DNA of 64,000 nt, taken from an uncultured bacterium. GTDB lineage: Bacteria; Verrucomicrobiota; Lentisphaeria; Victivallales; UBA1829. Positions 17,994 through 27,049 of the stretch are shown here, piece after piece. Both the position numbers and the translations under genes were made by a program. Location: the NCBI GenBank assembly GCA_900548385.1, contig URKJ01000004.1, positions 62,001 to 126,000 of the forward strand, read 5' to 3'. Under the pieces are notes generated by a model, which saw only the letters and a list, made by a program, of their open reading frames with translations, had not been told where the DNA came from and did not search any database. Numbering within the stretch: position 1 is the stretch's first letter; each line of letters begins with the position of its first letter.

Positions 17994-20900
17994 TTATCGT
18001 TCCGGTCCCTTGCGAACGGGACGCGGTCTGTTCCGTTTCATCTCGTTTGCTGTCGCCGGACTTTCCTGTTCGACAATTCGATGGACCTGTAACGTTGCCT
18101 GAGTTTCCTCCATTTTCCTTTCCTGCGCCTGTACGTTGATTTTCCGCAATTGCCTCTGATATTCCTCCATGCGCGATGCGACATAATTCCTGCGGTATTT
18201 ACCGGAGAGCTTGAAGCTGATAACGGACATAACAGCCGCCGTTGCCTGCCGTCCGGCACGGCGCAGCTTCGCCAATACTCTTTTGAGATGGCAGGAACGC
18301 ATCAGACGATATGGATCGGGATCATACTGTTCCCGAATCCGCCTGAGATGCTCAAGATTCGGCTTTTCGATTTCACCGGATTTGACCAGATCGGCAACGG
18401 ACAAACGCTCCGTCGGAATTCGCAACAGTCCCTCTTTGAAACGCTCCCGGTCGGGCAGATGCAGCGCGAGTTTGAAACGTCCGCGGGAGCAACCGACGTA
18501 AAACGCCTGTTTCGACATCTTCTCCACCGCAACAACCACATGATCGGCAGTCATTCCCTGCGAAGCATGACTGGTCATCACCCAGCCATGCCGGATTCTG
18601 TGAAACGACTCCGGCAAACAGACCGTTCCCGTTATCCGCCGCTCCGCATCCAGCAGCCGGTATTCGTTCGGGATTGCCGTGGCAATCGCCAGCGAACCGT
18701 TGCTGATCCTGAATTCCGGCGTTTTCAGATTCACCGTGAAGCGGACCAGATCACCTTCGGCAACCGGAAGTTCCGTTGATTTCCCTACATCGACCGCGCT
18801 GCGAATTTTGCGCGGGTTTACGGTCAAACCATTGGACAAAACGAGTTTGCCTGACGACTTGACCTGTTCGATTTCAATCATCTCTCCGGGCTTTCCCACT
18901 CCTTTCAAACGGGTCGTGAAAAAGAGCTTCATTCCCGGCTGATAATTTTCAATGTTGCCAAGTTGCGCTTTTGTCCAGCCGAAGGATTGAAACGTAACGA
19001 TGTTTCGCTCCGTTTTCGCTTTGAGTCGTCCGGCAGCCTTGAGCTTTTCGCGCAGAATCGCAGTCAGCGCGTCGCATTCCCGATGCGTCGGGCTGACTGC
19101 AATACAGTTCAGCGGATTTTTCCCTTGATCCGTCAGTTCCATAAAACTCTCTGCCGCTTCCTTCAGGTATCTGCCCTTGCCCTCCCGTACAAAACCGCCG
19201 TGCTCCAATGTCTCGAAACCTTCCAGAGCCAGTCCTGCCGAGATCAGCTCAATCCCCCTGCGGTATTCTGCTGTCTGCTGGCGGTGAATCTGTGTAAGCG
19301 TCGCTTTCGGAATCTGCGTATGTTCCTCCAGCAGACGGAAAAAGTCGCCGCTCTCCACGGAGTTATGTTGTCTAGCGTCGCCGACGAACAACACCCGGTA
19401 GTCATTCTGCAACGCGAGCTTGATGATCCCCGTCCCCTGCGACAACGAATTCAGTCCGGACTCGTCGATAATCAGATACGATCCCTTCGGCGGCAATGCC
19501 TGCGGATTCTGCAAAAAACTTGCAACAGTCTGCGCGCTTGTAAATCTCTCCTTTTTCAGAACATCCACCGCCGAATTGGTCGGAGCGATCAGCTGAATAT
19601 TTTCCACGCCGCCGGATTTCAAGCATTCGCAAAGTTCCTTCAAAGTTGAAGTCTTGCCCGCTCCGGCAACACCGCGAAACAGGACAAATGGAGACTTTGA
19701 CCCCAAAATCGTTTCGATCGCTTCGCGCTGTGCAGTATGATCGCCCGACAAGAATGGCGGTTTGGAGAACGGCTTTCGTTCACTCCTGATCTCCGGCAGA
19801 AGATCACGGAACGCATTGACCGTTTCGATGACATAGTTCTCCTGCTTCAGATTCGTTTCCGTGGTGAAATACGGATTTCCGGACGGACGGGAAAGATTCA
19901 CCAGTCCCGGAACGCAATCAAGCATTTTTCGCAGTTCATCCAGATTGCAGCTCCCGAGATTCTGATTCTGGACTTCCGCCAGCAATGCATCTTCGCTCAG
20001 CACGGCGCTCCGTTCGAAAAGCTGCTCAGCGACTTTTTGAATCTGCTGTTCCGGTGTTTCCTGAATCGGACGCGACGGCAGAAGGAAACTCATCTGTTCC
20101 GCCTCATACGCTATATCCGCAAAGCGGCTCCGTTCCTCATCGGTCAGGAGCGACAACTTATGTTCACGAACCTGCTGTTCAGTCCGTTCCAGCATTTTCC
20201 GGGAACGGGTCTTCAAGGTGATCGCCTTGATCTCCTTCGCCGTCGGATACCGCTGATTCTTTTCGTAAAACTCGGCAATCCCTTTTTCGATCTGCTGACG
20301 GCGCTGAGAACAGCGTATCAGAACCTCTTCCGGAACTCCGGCGATTTCAAAACCGGTAATTTCACCTTTGGCATCCCGTTTCATTTCAAGCTCGTAGCCG
20401 AGACGGCGGCACTCGCAGGCAAGCTCATTCTGATAGGATTTCCCCGCATAACGGATCGCCTTGAACATCTGCGATGGATCGAGTGCCTTGAACGACCCGT
20501 TCCCCTCCTGCGTCACATTCACGATCACGTTGTGCGTGTGAAGCTGCGGATCCAGCATCCGGCTGTTGTCATGATGATACTGCGCATAGATGAACTTCCC
20601 GGTGAACTCGAAATTCTTCGTCGCATACGATTCGCCCTTGCGGATGCGGACGGCCGCAAAACGCTCCAGCTCCCGCATCCCGACTTCAACAGCTTTCCGG
20701 TGCGCTTCGATCAGACGCGAATCGAACAATGACATCACCGAAACGGACTTCTGCGCAGAACATTGGAAATCATAGAACCGCACCGCGTGAGGATTGTTTC
20801 GCGGTGTCAGTTTACCCCGGCTTTCCGGATGGAGATTCTGCTGAAAAAGCGAAAAAGCCTCCGGCTGAACGATAGTGCCGTCAAGATGAAACGCGGATGC

Positions 20901-21050
20901 CAAACTGCCCCGCCAGACTCCTTCGACTCTGCCGTCCTCGCTATAGTAATCATTATTGGCAAGATGCTGACGATAGAAATCCGCACCTCTGCCACGTGTG
21001 GCTTTGATACTTGCCGCTGTAAACAAAATACCTTTCCACACACCCCGCAT
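17994..21050 (-). CDS. MobF-family relaxase fused to RecD/TraI-type helicase
   Basis: About 1018 residues. The TrwC-type relaxase domain is N-terminal: ADFYRQHLANNDYY supplies the nicking tyrosines near residue 30, and LDPQLHTHNVIVN gives the metal-binding His cluster near residue 171. An SF1 helicase follows, with Walker A GVAGAGKTS near residue 462, LIIDESGLNS, and C-terminal TSHASQGMTADHV. It nicks oriT, stays bound to the 5' end and unwinds the strand for transfer. The start is uncertain: ATG 21050 has GGAGG but 14 nt away, and a GTG at 21062 or upstream starts are possible. Divergent from a small DNA-binding gene at 21279, with the probable oriT between. Confidence 0.92.
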   Translation of the reverse strand: MRGVWKGILFTAASIKATRGRGADFYRQHLANNDYYSEDGRVEGVWRGSLASAFHLDGTIVQPEAFSLFQQNLHPESRGKLTPRNNPHAVRFYDFQCSAQKSVSVMSLFDSRLIEAHRKAVEVGMRELERFAAVRIRKGESYATKNFEFTGKFIYAQYHHDNSRMLDPQLHTHNVIVNVTQEGNGSFKALDPSQMFKAIRYAGKSYQNELACECRRLGYELEMKRDAKGEITGFEIAGVPEEVLIRCSQRRQQIEKGIAEFYEKNQRYPTAKEIKAITLKTRSRKMLERTEQQVREHKLSLLTDEERSRFADIAYEAEQMSFLLPSRPIQETPEQQIQKVAEQLFERSAVLSEDALLAEVQNQNLGSCNLDELRKMLDCVPGLVNLSRPSGNPYFTTETNLKQENYVIETVNAFRDLLPEIRSERKPFSKPPFLSGDHTAQREAIETILGSKSPFVLFRGVAGAGKTSTLKELCECLKSGGVENIQLIAPTNSAVDVLKKERFTSAQTVASFLQNPQALPPKGSYLIIDESGLNSLSQGTGIIKLALQNDYRVLFVGDARQHNSVESGDFFRLLEEHTQIPKATLTQIHRQQTAEYRRGIELISAGLALEGFETLEHGGFVREGKGRYLKEAAESFMELTDQGKNPLNCIAVSPTHRECDALTAILREKLKAAGRLKAKTERNIVTFQSFGWTKAQLGNIENYQPGMKLFFTTRLKGVGKPGEMIEIEQVKSSGKLVLSNGLTVNPRKIRSAVDVGKSTELPVAEGDLVRFTVNLKTPEFRISNGSLAIATAIPNEYRLLDAERRITGTVCLPESFHRIRHGWVMTSHASQGMTADHVVVAVEKMSKQAFYVGCSRGRFKLALHLPDRERFKEGLLRIPTERLSVADLVKSGEIEKPNLEHLRRIREQYDPDPYRLMRSCHLKRVLAKLRRAGRQATAAVMSVISFKLSGKYRRNYVASRMEEYQRQLRKINVQAQERKMEETQATLQVHRIVEQESPATANEMKRNRPRPVRKGPER

Positions 21051-21200
21051 ACAGAATATCACATCCTCCGGAGAAATGCAAACCGGAAAAACAAAGTTTT
21101 CCGGAAAAAGAGGGAAAAAGAACCGCAAAAATAGATTTTTGCTGACGCAATTTCCTAATCGTAAACGATAGGCTTGTTTTTGGCAACTTTCGTTGCGATT

Positions 21201-21260
21201 TGTTGCGTAATTTTGAAACAAACTTGACAATGGCGTAAAATTACGCTATATTACGCAACA
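21201..21260. promoter_or_regulatory. Palindrome-rich promoter/candidate oriT between relaxase and accessory gene
   Basis: Perfect 11-bp inverted repeats TGTTGCGTAAT (21201-21211) and ATTACGCAACA (21250-21260) enclose a palindrome GCGTAA-AA-TTACGC (21233-21246). The inner palindrome lies in the spacer of a promoter TTGACA (21224-21229), 17 bp, TATATT (21247-21252) reading toward 21279. Four copies of the GCGTAA half-site in 60 bp fit binding by the small protein, by relaxase, or both. Confidence 0.65.
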
Positions 21261-21278
21261 AACAGCAAAGGAAAGAAT

Positions 21279-21695
21279 ATGGCGGGAGCACAAAATAAAC
21301 GAAACAGTCCGGGTGCTTTCCGGAGTTGTCTGATTCCTTACAAGGACCAGATTTTCACATGGTGGTTTGATGACCGCAAGAGTGCCAGAGAAATACAAAC
21401 GTTGCTGGCGGAACAGTTCGGACTTGAAGTCCACTGGTCAACGATCACCCGTTTTATCAAAGTTCGTTCACAGAAGGCAGATCCGCATGAAAAGCCTGCA
21501 CATCTCGTGGCATTTGAAAAGGGAACGTCCTCATCTCATATTTCGTTTCCTTCAGAATCTGTGTCGAAAACTCACTCAAACGATCAAAATAGGCACGCGG
21601 AAGGCGAACGGCTTCTGCAAATATTAAAGAATTCAACTCCCCAAGAACTGGGACGCATGGCCGATGAGGCAATGGAACGAAAGAAGAAAAAATAG
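21279..21695 (+). CDS. Small HTH-like protein, probable mobilisation accessory/regulator
   Basis: 138 residues. The N-terminal part contains a helix-turn-helix-like stretch (IFTWWFDDRKSAREIQTLLA, then HWSTITRFIKV, residues about 25-65), resembling accessory proteins that read short repeats. A low-complexity linker and a helical basic tail (MERKKKK) follow. RBS AAAGGAA is present. It is divergently transcribed from the relaxase across a palindrome-rich region, the usual place for a TrwA/MobC-like protein, but no sequence match to those families can be claimed. Confidence 0.65.
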   Translation: MAGAQNKRNSPGAFRSCLIPYKDQIFTWWFDDRKSAREIQTLLAEQFGLEVHWSTITRFIKVRSQKADPHEKPAHLVAFEKGTSSSHISFPSESVSKTHSNDQNRHAEGERLLQILKNSTPQELGRMADEAMERKKKK

Positions 21696-21866
21696 CTGTT
21701 CAAAAACTATCATCAATTACTGCTGTCCGGTAAAAAAATCAGCATAAGAATTCGTTGAAAAGTTCCAGTTATTCCGGCGAATTCCAGTCAGACGGATTCG
21801 CAATGTTTTTACGGTTCAATGCAAGATTTTCGAGAGGGATAGATTTTGCATGAGTGCATCATGGTT

Positions 21867-22480
21867 TCAGTTTGTCAATTCAGCGAGACTGAGCTTGAAG
21901 CCATGCAGAAACTTGATGTAGGCGACGAGCAAGTAGTGAATCAACGTAATCAATATTTGCGTCATTACAGCATTTTCGCTGGTTCCAAGAAAGCTCTTGA
22001 TCTTGAGATTTTGCTTCATCCATTTGAAGAAGATTTTGATTTGCCAACGTTGTTTGTAAATTCCGGCAATGCTTGATGTTGCCAGTTTGATATTGTTGGT
22101 AATGAATCGATATATTTTGCTACTTGAATTATCCCGTAACTCAATTAGCCGCAGTTCTCCAAAATATTTTTTGCTGATTGATATCCGGGGAACCACACAG
22201 TTTCATCCCGTAAAATAGCGTGTTTTTCATTTGAGAGCCGGTACTGTCCGAGGAACTCAATTTTTGTATTGTCTTTGCGTCTTGTGACGAAATAAGCCCC
22301 ACTGTCCACAATGTGCAGAATTTATAGTATCCCTTGTCAAAGGTGTAGATGCTGTCCGAAACGATGACAATATCTTCTCTTTCGGCTTGAATGTTTACCA
22401 TTTTCCCGTTGCTCAACATCTCAAAGCAGAGCAGATTTCCGGATAGATCAAGTTCGATATGACGTTTGACTGCACCCTTG
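21867..22480 (-). pseudogene. IS4-family transposase remnant
   Basis: The reverse strand reads NKGAVKRHIELDLSGNLLCF, then SDSIYTFDKGYYKF (the D-x-G-Y block), and after a frame change AGIYKQRWQIKIFFKWMKQN with the Y-R-E-K-like region degenerate and LKIKSFLGTSENAVMTQI. This is the central and C-terminal part of an IS4-type DDE transposase with at least one frameshift and no N-terminus. The 171 nt before it (21696-21866) contain no recognisable gene. Confidence 0.8.
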
Positions 22481-22891
22481 TTTTTGCGTTGAAAAACAAT
22501 GAAGATTTGTCGGAAGATGCAAAATCCATTTTGCGGAATATGGGAGGTGATTTTCAAGACTTGGGAGATGCAATATATGTTTAAGGAAGCGTTGAGACCA
22601 ATATGTATGAGGGCAAAAAACTCCTGCCATGCTAAAATCGCATTTTATCGCTGGATCAAATTGGCGGAGGAAACACAAATTCCGGAATTAAGAACGATGG
22701 CGCGTACCATTCGTAATAAACTCGATGGAATTGTCAGTTTTTGGACGTTTCGACATATCAATGCAAGTATGGAAGGGTTTAACAACAAAATCCGATGGCT
22801 GATCAAGCGAGCCTACGTTTTCAGAGATCGCGAATACTTCAAACTGAAAATTGATCAGCTGCCGGAAATTTCGTGCGTAAAGGAGCTATAG
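22452..22891 (+). pseudogene. ISL3-family transposase C-terminal remnant
   Basis: The plus strand encodes FALKNNEDLSEDAKSILR in one frame, then after a shift FKEALRPICMRAKNSC and NASMEGFNNKIRWLIKRAY, the highly conserved ISL3 C-terminal block containing the catalytic Glu. The N-terminal two thirds are absent; it directly abuts the IS4 remnant. Positions 22892-23111 after it hold nothing recognisable. Confidence 0.8.
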
Positions 22892-23111
22892 GAGTGTCAA
22901 GGAGCATCGAAGAGGCAAACAAATGCCGCCCACGAAATCGTTACTACAACTGGTAGCAAGCATTATCATTTTTAGAAAATTAGTTGCTATTTAGGGATAA
23001 ATTCTAAGACTAGAATCATTATTCTGCAACTTCACTAATTTCCGTCTTGCGGATTCCGACAGTTCAAGCTTGACTATTTTCATACTGCTCCTTTGATTTC
23101 TTTTGTTTTAC

Positions 23112-23950
23112 TAGATCGTGTCGTCAATAGTCAAAAGACCCAAGCCGCAATACACCTGATTTGCACAGCAGCAAGAAACGAAGCGGTGTTTTTTGCGTAT
23201 CGGGTTGCGACTCCGCGCCAACGTTTTAATATCATAAATGCATTTTCGATAAAATGTCGTAACTTGTACAACTCCTTATCATATTCACGTTGAACTCTGC
23301 GTTTTTTTCTTGGAGGAATGACCGCTTTCATTCCAGCTTTTCCTGCTTTCTCGACAATCGCATCCGAATCATAACCGCGATCCACCAAAAGACCCCTCGC
23401 TTCGATACCATCAATCAAGGCTTCAGCCTGCTTACAATCCGCTGTGGTACCTTCTGTAATAAGGATTCGGACCGGCATACCATGCGCATCCACGGCCAAA
23501 TGTATCTTGATGTTGAGCCCCCTTTTGTCTTTGCCATATCTTGATTTCCTCCACGAGCACCGCTTCCATGTGCATGAACTTTGATATGACTTGCATCAAT
23601 CATCAACAGCTCAAATTCCGGATTGTCAATCAATTCCTGCAATAATTTCTCCCAAACTCCTTTGTCACGCCAACGGCAAAAACGCCGGTGAGTATTTTTC
23701 CAATCTCCGTAACTCGGTGGCAAATCACGCCAAGGTGCCCCCGTTCGTAAAATCCAAAATACAGCATTGATAAATTGCCGGTTGTCGCGAGCGTTGCCGC
23801 CCCAAGTCCCCTTGCGTCCCGGAAGCAAAAATTCGATTTTAGCCCAGGATTCATCCGATATATCATGTCGTTCGTATGCATTCGCCATTTTTTCTACATC
23901 CTTTTTGACGTTTGCATAATATAGCACACATCTATTGACGACACAACCTA
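23112..23950 (-). mobile_element. IS5-family (IS427-like) insertion sequence, apparently complete
   Basis: About 839 bp, bounded by terminal inverted repeats that share GTGTCGTCAATAG. The left end is 23112-23130 and the right end 23932-23950 on the opposite strand. CTA trinucleotides at both outer edges fit the CTAG/TA targets of this group. One two-frame transposase fills the element. Confidence 0.87.
23131..23888 (-). CDS. IS5-family transposase made by -1 frameshift (two overlapping frames)
   Basis: The first frame (23415-23888, MANAYERHDISDESW) carries the helical N-terminus, GAPWRDLPPSYGDW and the first catalytic Asp in LLMIDASHIKVH. The second frame (about 23131-23520) carries VDRGYDSD (second Asp) and RHFIENAFMILKRW (Glu). 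On the coding strand the frames meet at an A4G5 run (complement of 23518-23526). A -1 shift there joins TKGG to LNIKIHLAVDAHG without loss. Programmed frameshifting at A/G runs is common in the IS427 group; a plain inactivating mutation cannot be excluded. Confidence 0.8.
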
Positions 23951-24090
23951 ATAAGAGACAATTATTTTATTTATCAAATATATATGACGACAAATTTATA
24001 ACTCCGAAATGCGAAAAATCAAGCAATCTTTTACCGAAAAACGATAAACGTACAAATCGACAATAATCGCACTGTTCCGGCGATATTACA

Positions 24091-24118
24091 TTGAATTTTA
24101 CCGTTTCAACGTTATATT
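24091..24118 (+). promoter_or_regulatory. Candidate promoter of the defence operon
   Basis: TTGAAT (24091-24096), 16-bp spacer, TATATT (24113-24118), 43 nt before the HTH gene start. It is the only promoter-like sequence between the IS5 end and the operon. Confidence 0.5.
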
Positions 24119-24161
24119 ATTCCATGACTTGACAAACAACGTTTTAATGAGAAGGCGTAAA

Positions 24162-24365
24162 ATGGCTGACGACTGCTGGCTTGGCATGAAAGAGATAACG
24201 GAACACCTTGGAGTGTTCCGCGAGACCGTTGTGAAGTGGATAGAAAACAAGCGGATGCTCGGCCATAAGCTCGGCAAGTACTGGAAATTCCAGAAGGCGG
24301 AAGTGGATGCCTGGGTCAAGTCGGACATGGATGCGGATTCCGAGTTTTCCAAGGTGGAAGCATGA
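24162..24365 (+). CDS. Excisionase/MerR-type HTH protein, first gene of defence operon
   Basis: 67 residues: WLGMKEITEHLGVFRETVVK, then a wing with HKLGKYWKF and the closing EVDAWVK helix. This is the compact excisionase-family winged HTH. GAGAAGG precedes ATG 24162 at good spacing; upstream ATG 24147 and TTG 24129 are less favoured. The stop overlaps the methyltransferase start (ATGA at 24362). Such proteins often lead methyltransferase operons and could keep the operon's expression in check until enough methylation is present. A role as recombination directionality factor for the island is an alternative. Confidence 0.82.
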   Translation: MADDCWLGMKEITEHLGVFRETVVKWIENKRMLGHKLGKYWKFQKAEVDAWVKSDMDADSEFSKVEA

Positions 24366-27049
24366 GCAGCATCAATATCCGCCAAATCGAAAACAATGTC
24401 AAAGCCGTGGTCGAAAATTCGGACGAAGTGAATTTCATTTACGGTTTCCTGCTTGCCTACGGCCTGCCCAAAGCGACAATCAAGCGTCAACAACTGCATC
24501 AAGCCCAGCCCGCTTTGTTTTCCTCAAACGATGTTGCGTTCAAAAAGAAAGTCTATTTCCGCGTTGAAAAAAACAAAAAACTGCCGTTGATCGTCTCGGA
24601 CCTCGCCAATGAAAATGGACCGGCTGTAAAATCGACTCATCCGCGTTTTGTCATTGTCACCGATTTCAAGCGGTTCATGGCGATTGACACCAAAACAAAA
24701 GACAGCCTCGATACGCCTTTTGCCGAACTTCCTACTCATTACGCTTTTTTCCTTCCGTGGGCGGGAATGGAAAAATCGGCGGTTCAAATCGAAAACCCGG
24801 CCGATGTCAAAGCCGCGGAACGCATGGCAAAGCTCTTCGATGAAATCAAGCGTGACAATCCCGATTTCACCTTAGAATACGTTCACTGTCTCAACGTATT
24901 TCTGACCCGTCTGTTGTTTTGTTTCTTTGCGGAAGATACCGAAATCTTTCCTAATGGCGCGTTTACCCAAGCCATCAAATCTTATACTCAAGTAGACGGA
25001 AGTGACCTCGGCGATTTCCTTATAAGATTGTTTTCCGTGTTGAACACCCCCGAAAAATTGCGCAGAAAAGATTTGCCTGACTATCTTCAGAAATTTCCAT
25101 ATGTCAACGGCGGTTTGTTCCGTGATGCAATGCCATTGCCGAATTTCTCAACCCGGTCAAGACATGCCATCATCAAGAGCGGAGAACTCGACTGGGCTGC
25201 CATCAACCCGGACATTTTCGGTTCTATGATTCAAAATGTGGTAACGGCGGAAGACCGCGGCGATTTGGGTATCCACTACACCTCGGTGCCAAATATCATG
25301 AAGGTCATACAGCCGCTCTTTCTCAATGAACTTCATAAAGAATTTTCCGAAGCGTGTGTTTTGCGGACCGACGTGAAAAATCCGGAGAAAATCAAACGCG
25401 ACCGCCTGAATGCTCTTTTGGGGCGAATCACCAATATTCGAATCATTGACCCCGCTTGCGGTTCCGGAAACTTTTTGATTATTGCCTACCGCGAATTGCG
25501 CAAACTTGAAATCGCAATCCTCAAAGAATTGGACCTCTTCACATTCAGCGGTATCCAACTGCGGAATTTTTACGGAATTGAAATCTCCGACTTTGCTTGT
25601 GAAGTGGCAAAACTCTCTCTTTGGCTTGCCGAACACCAGATGAATATGATATTCAAAGAAGAGTTCGGTCAATGCAATCCAACCTTGCCGCTCAAAGAGG
25701 CGGGGCAGATAGTATGCGGTAATGCGACGCGTCTTGATTGGGCACAGGTTTGTCCTAAAAATGGTCAGGAAACCTATGTTTTGGGAAATCCACCGTATTC
25801 TGGCTCCCGTAAACAGACAGATGCTCAGAAATCAGATTTGGAATATGTCTTCCATACGGATTACAAGAGTCTTGATTATATTTGCGCATGGTTTTTCCTT
25901 GCGGCTCAATATCTTAGAGGAAATGTTGAAATTAAGGCCGCTTTTGTATCAACGAACAGCATCTCCCAAGGGGAACTTGTATCTTTGATTTGGCCAAGAA
26001 TTTTGCGTCATGGCGTTGAAATTTGTTTTGCACACAAAGATTTTAAATGGACCAATAATGCAAAGTATAATGCAGCTGTCATTGTGGTTATCATTGGTCT
26101 TGGCAATGAAAATCCGGATAGAAAACAAATTCTTTACAACAATGTCGTTAATAACGTTACATGTATCTCCCCTTATCTTGTAGAAGGAGAGACAACTTAT
26201 ATTTTAAGCCGTTCTCGTCAGATTTCTAATATGCCTGAAATGAAATTTGGAAATATGCCTGCCGATAATGGATATTTGATTTTCTCGTCTGCCGAAGACA
26301 AAGATGCATTTTTACAGAAAGAACCGCTTGCAAGCAGATATATCTATAAATTAGTCGGTGCTTTCGAACTAATCCATCGTATGCCTCGCTATTGTCTTTG
26401 GTTAGAGGGCGTTTCTGAAAAAGAGATTCAGAAATTACCTTTGGTATACCAAAGAGTCTGTAAGGTAAAAGAAGTTAGATTAGACTCTTCACGACCGCAA
26501 CTTGCCAATACACCTGCTCTTTTTGCACAAATTACTCAACGACCGGGAAAAGCCTTTATCGCTATTCCAAAAACATCTTCAGAGCGAAGACAATATATTC
26601 CGATGGCTTTTCTTGATGAAGCAACGGTTTCTACAACCGAAGTTTTTACAATTTCAGAGGATGCCTCTCTTAGCTTATTTGGTGTATTAACTTCCCTGAT
26701 GCACATGTGTTGGGTGAAAGCCGTGTGCGGCAGGTTGAAATCCGACTACAGATACTCTAAAGATATTGTTTACAATAACTTCCCATTTCCCCGCATATCC
26801 GACCGACAGCGGAAAGAATTGTCCGAACTGGCGCGGCAGGTTCTTTTCCAAAGAGAAATGCACTCGGAAAAGACCTTGGCAGAACTCTATGACCCCGACA
26901 CAATGCCAGTAGAGTTGAAAGAAGCCCATCATCAACTCGACCTTGCCGTTGAGCGTTGTTACCGCTCCAAACCTTTTGAATCCGATGAAGAGCGCCTTGA
27001 ATATCTCTTCCATCTCTATGAACGCATGATTGCCGCGGAGGAAAGATGA
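24362..27049 (+). CDS. MmeI-like N6-adenine DNA methyltransferase without visible nuclease motif
   Basis: 895 residues aligning in layout with MmeI-type proteins from about residue 90 to the end: KAAERMAKLFDEI, LLFCFFAEDTEIF, DLGIHYTSVPNIMK, SAM motif I DPACGSGNFL (about residue 362), catalytic NPPY in VLGNPPYSGSRKQ (about residue 475), STNSISQGE, target-recognition region about residues 600-800, and C-terminal LYDPDTMPVELKEAHHQLD. The N-terminal D-X9-ExK nuclease motif of MmeI is not present; the first 90 residues are different and unrecognised. It should mark host DNA at an unknown site. Coupled by ATGA overlaps to the HTH gene before it and hamA after it. Confidence 0.9.
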   Translation: MSSINIRQIENNVKAVVENSDEVNFIYGFLLAYGLPKATIKRQQLHQAQPALFSSNDVAFKKKVYFRVEKNKKLPLIVSDLANENGPAVKSTHPRFVIVTDFKRFMAIDTKTKDSLDTPFAELPTHYAFFLPWAGMEKSAVQIENPADVKAAERMAKLFDEIKRDNPDFTLEYVHCLNVFLTRLLFCFFAEDTEIFPNGAFTQAIKSYTQVDGSDLGDFLIRLFSVLNTPEKLRRKDLPDYLQKFPYVNGGLFRDAMPLPNFSTRSRHAIIKSGELDWAAINPDIFGSMIQNVVTAEDRGDLGIHYTSVPNIMKVIQPLFLNELHKEFSEACVLRTDVKNPEKIKRDRLNALLGRITNIRIIDPACGSGNFLIIAYRELRKLEIAILKELDLFTFSGIQLRNFYGIEISDFACEVAKLSLWLAEHQMNMIFKEEFGQCNPTLPLKEAGQIVCGNATRLDWAQVCPKNGQETYVLGNPPYSGSRKQTDAQKSDLEYVFHTDYKSLDYICAWFFLAAQYLRGNVEIKAAFVSTNSISQGELVSLIWPRILRHGVEICFAHKDFKWTNNAKYNAAVIVVIIGLGNENPDRKQILYNNVVNNVTCISPYLVEGETTYILSRSRQISNMPEMKFGNMPADNGYLIFSSAEDKDAFLQKEPLASRYIYKLVGAFELIHRMPRYCLWLEGVSEKEIQKLPLVYQRVCKVKEVRLDSSRPQLANTPALFAQITQRPGKAFIAIPKTSSERRQYIPMAFLDEATVSTTEVFTISEDASLSLFGVLTSLMHMCWVKAVCGRLKSDYRYSKDIVYNNFPFPRISDRQRKELSELARQVLFQREMHSEKTLAELYDPDTMPVELKEAHHQLDLAVERCYRSKPFESDEERLEYLFHLYERMIAAEER

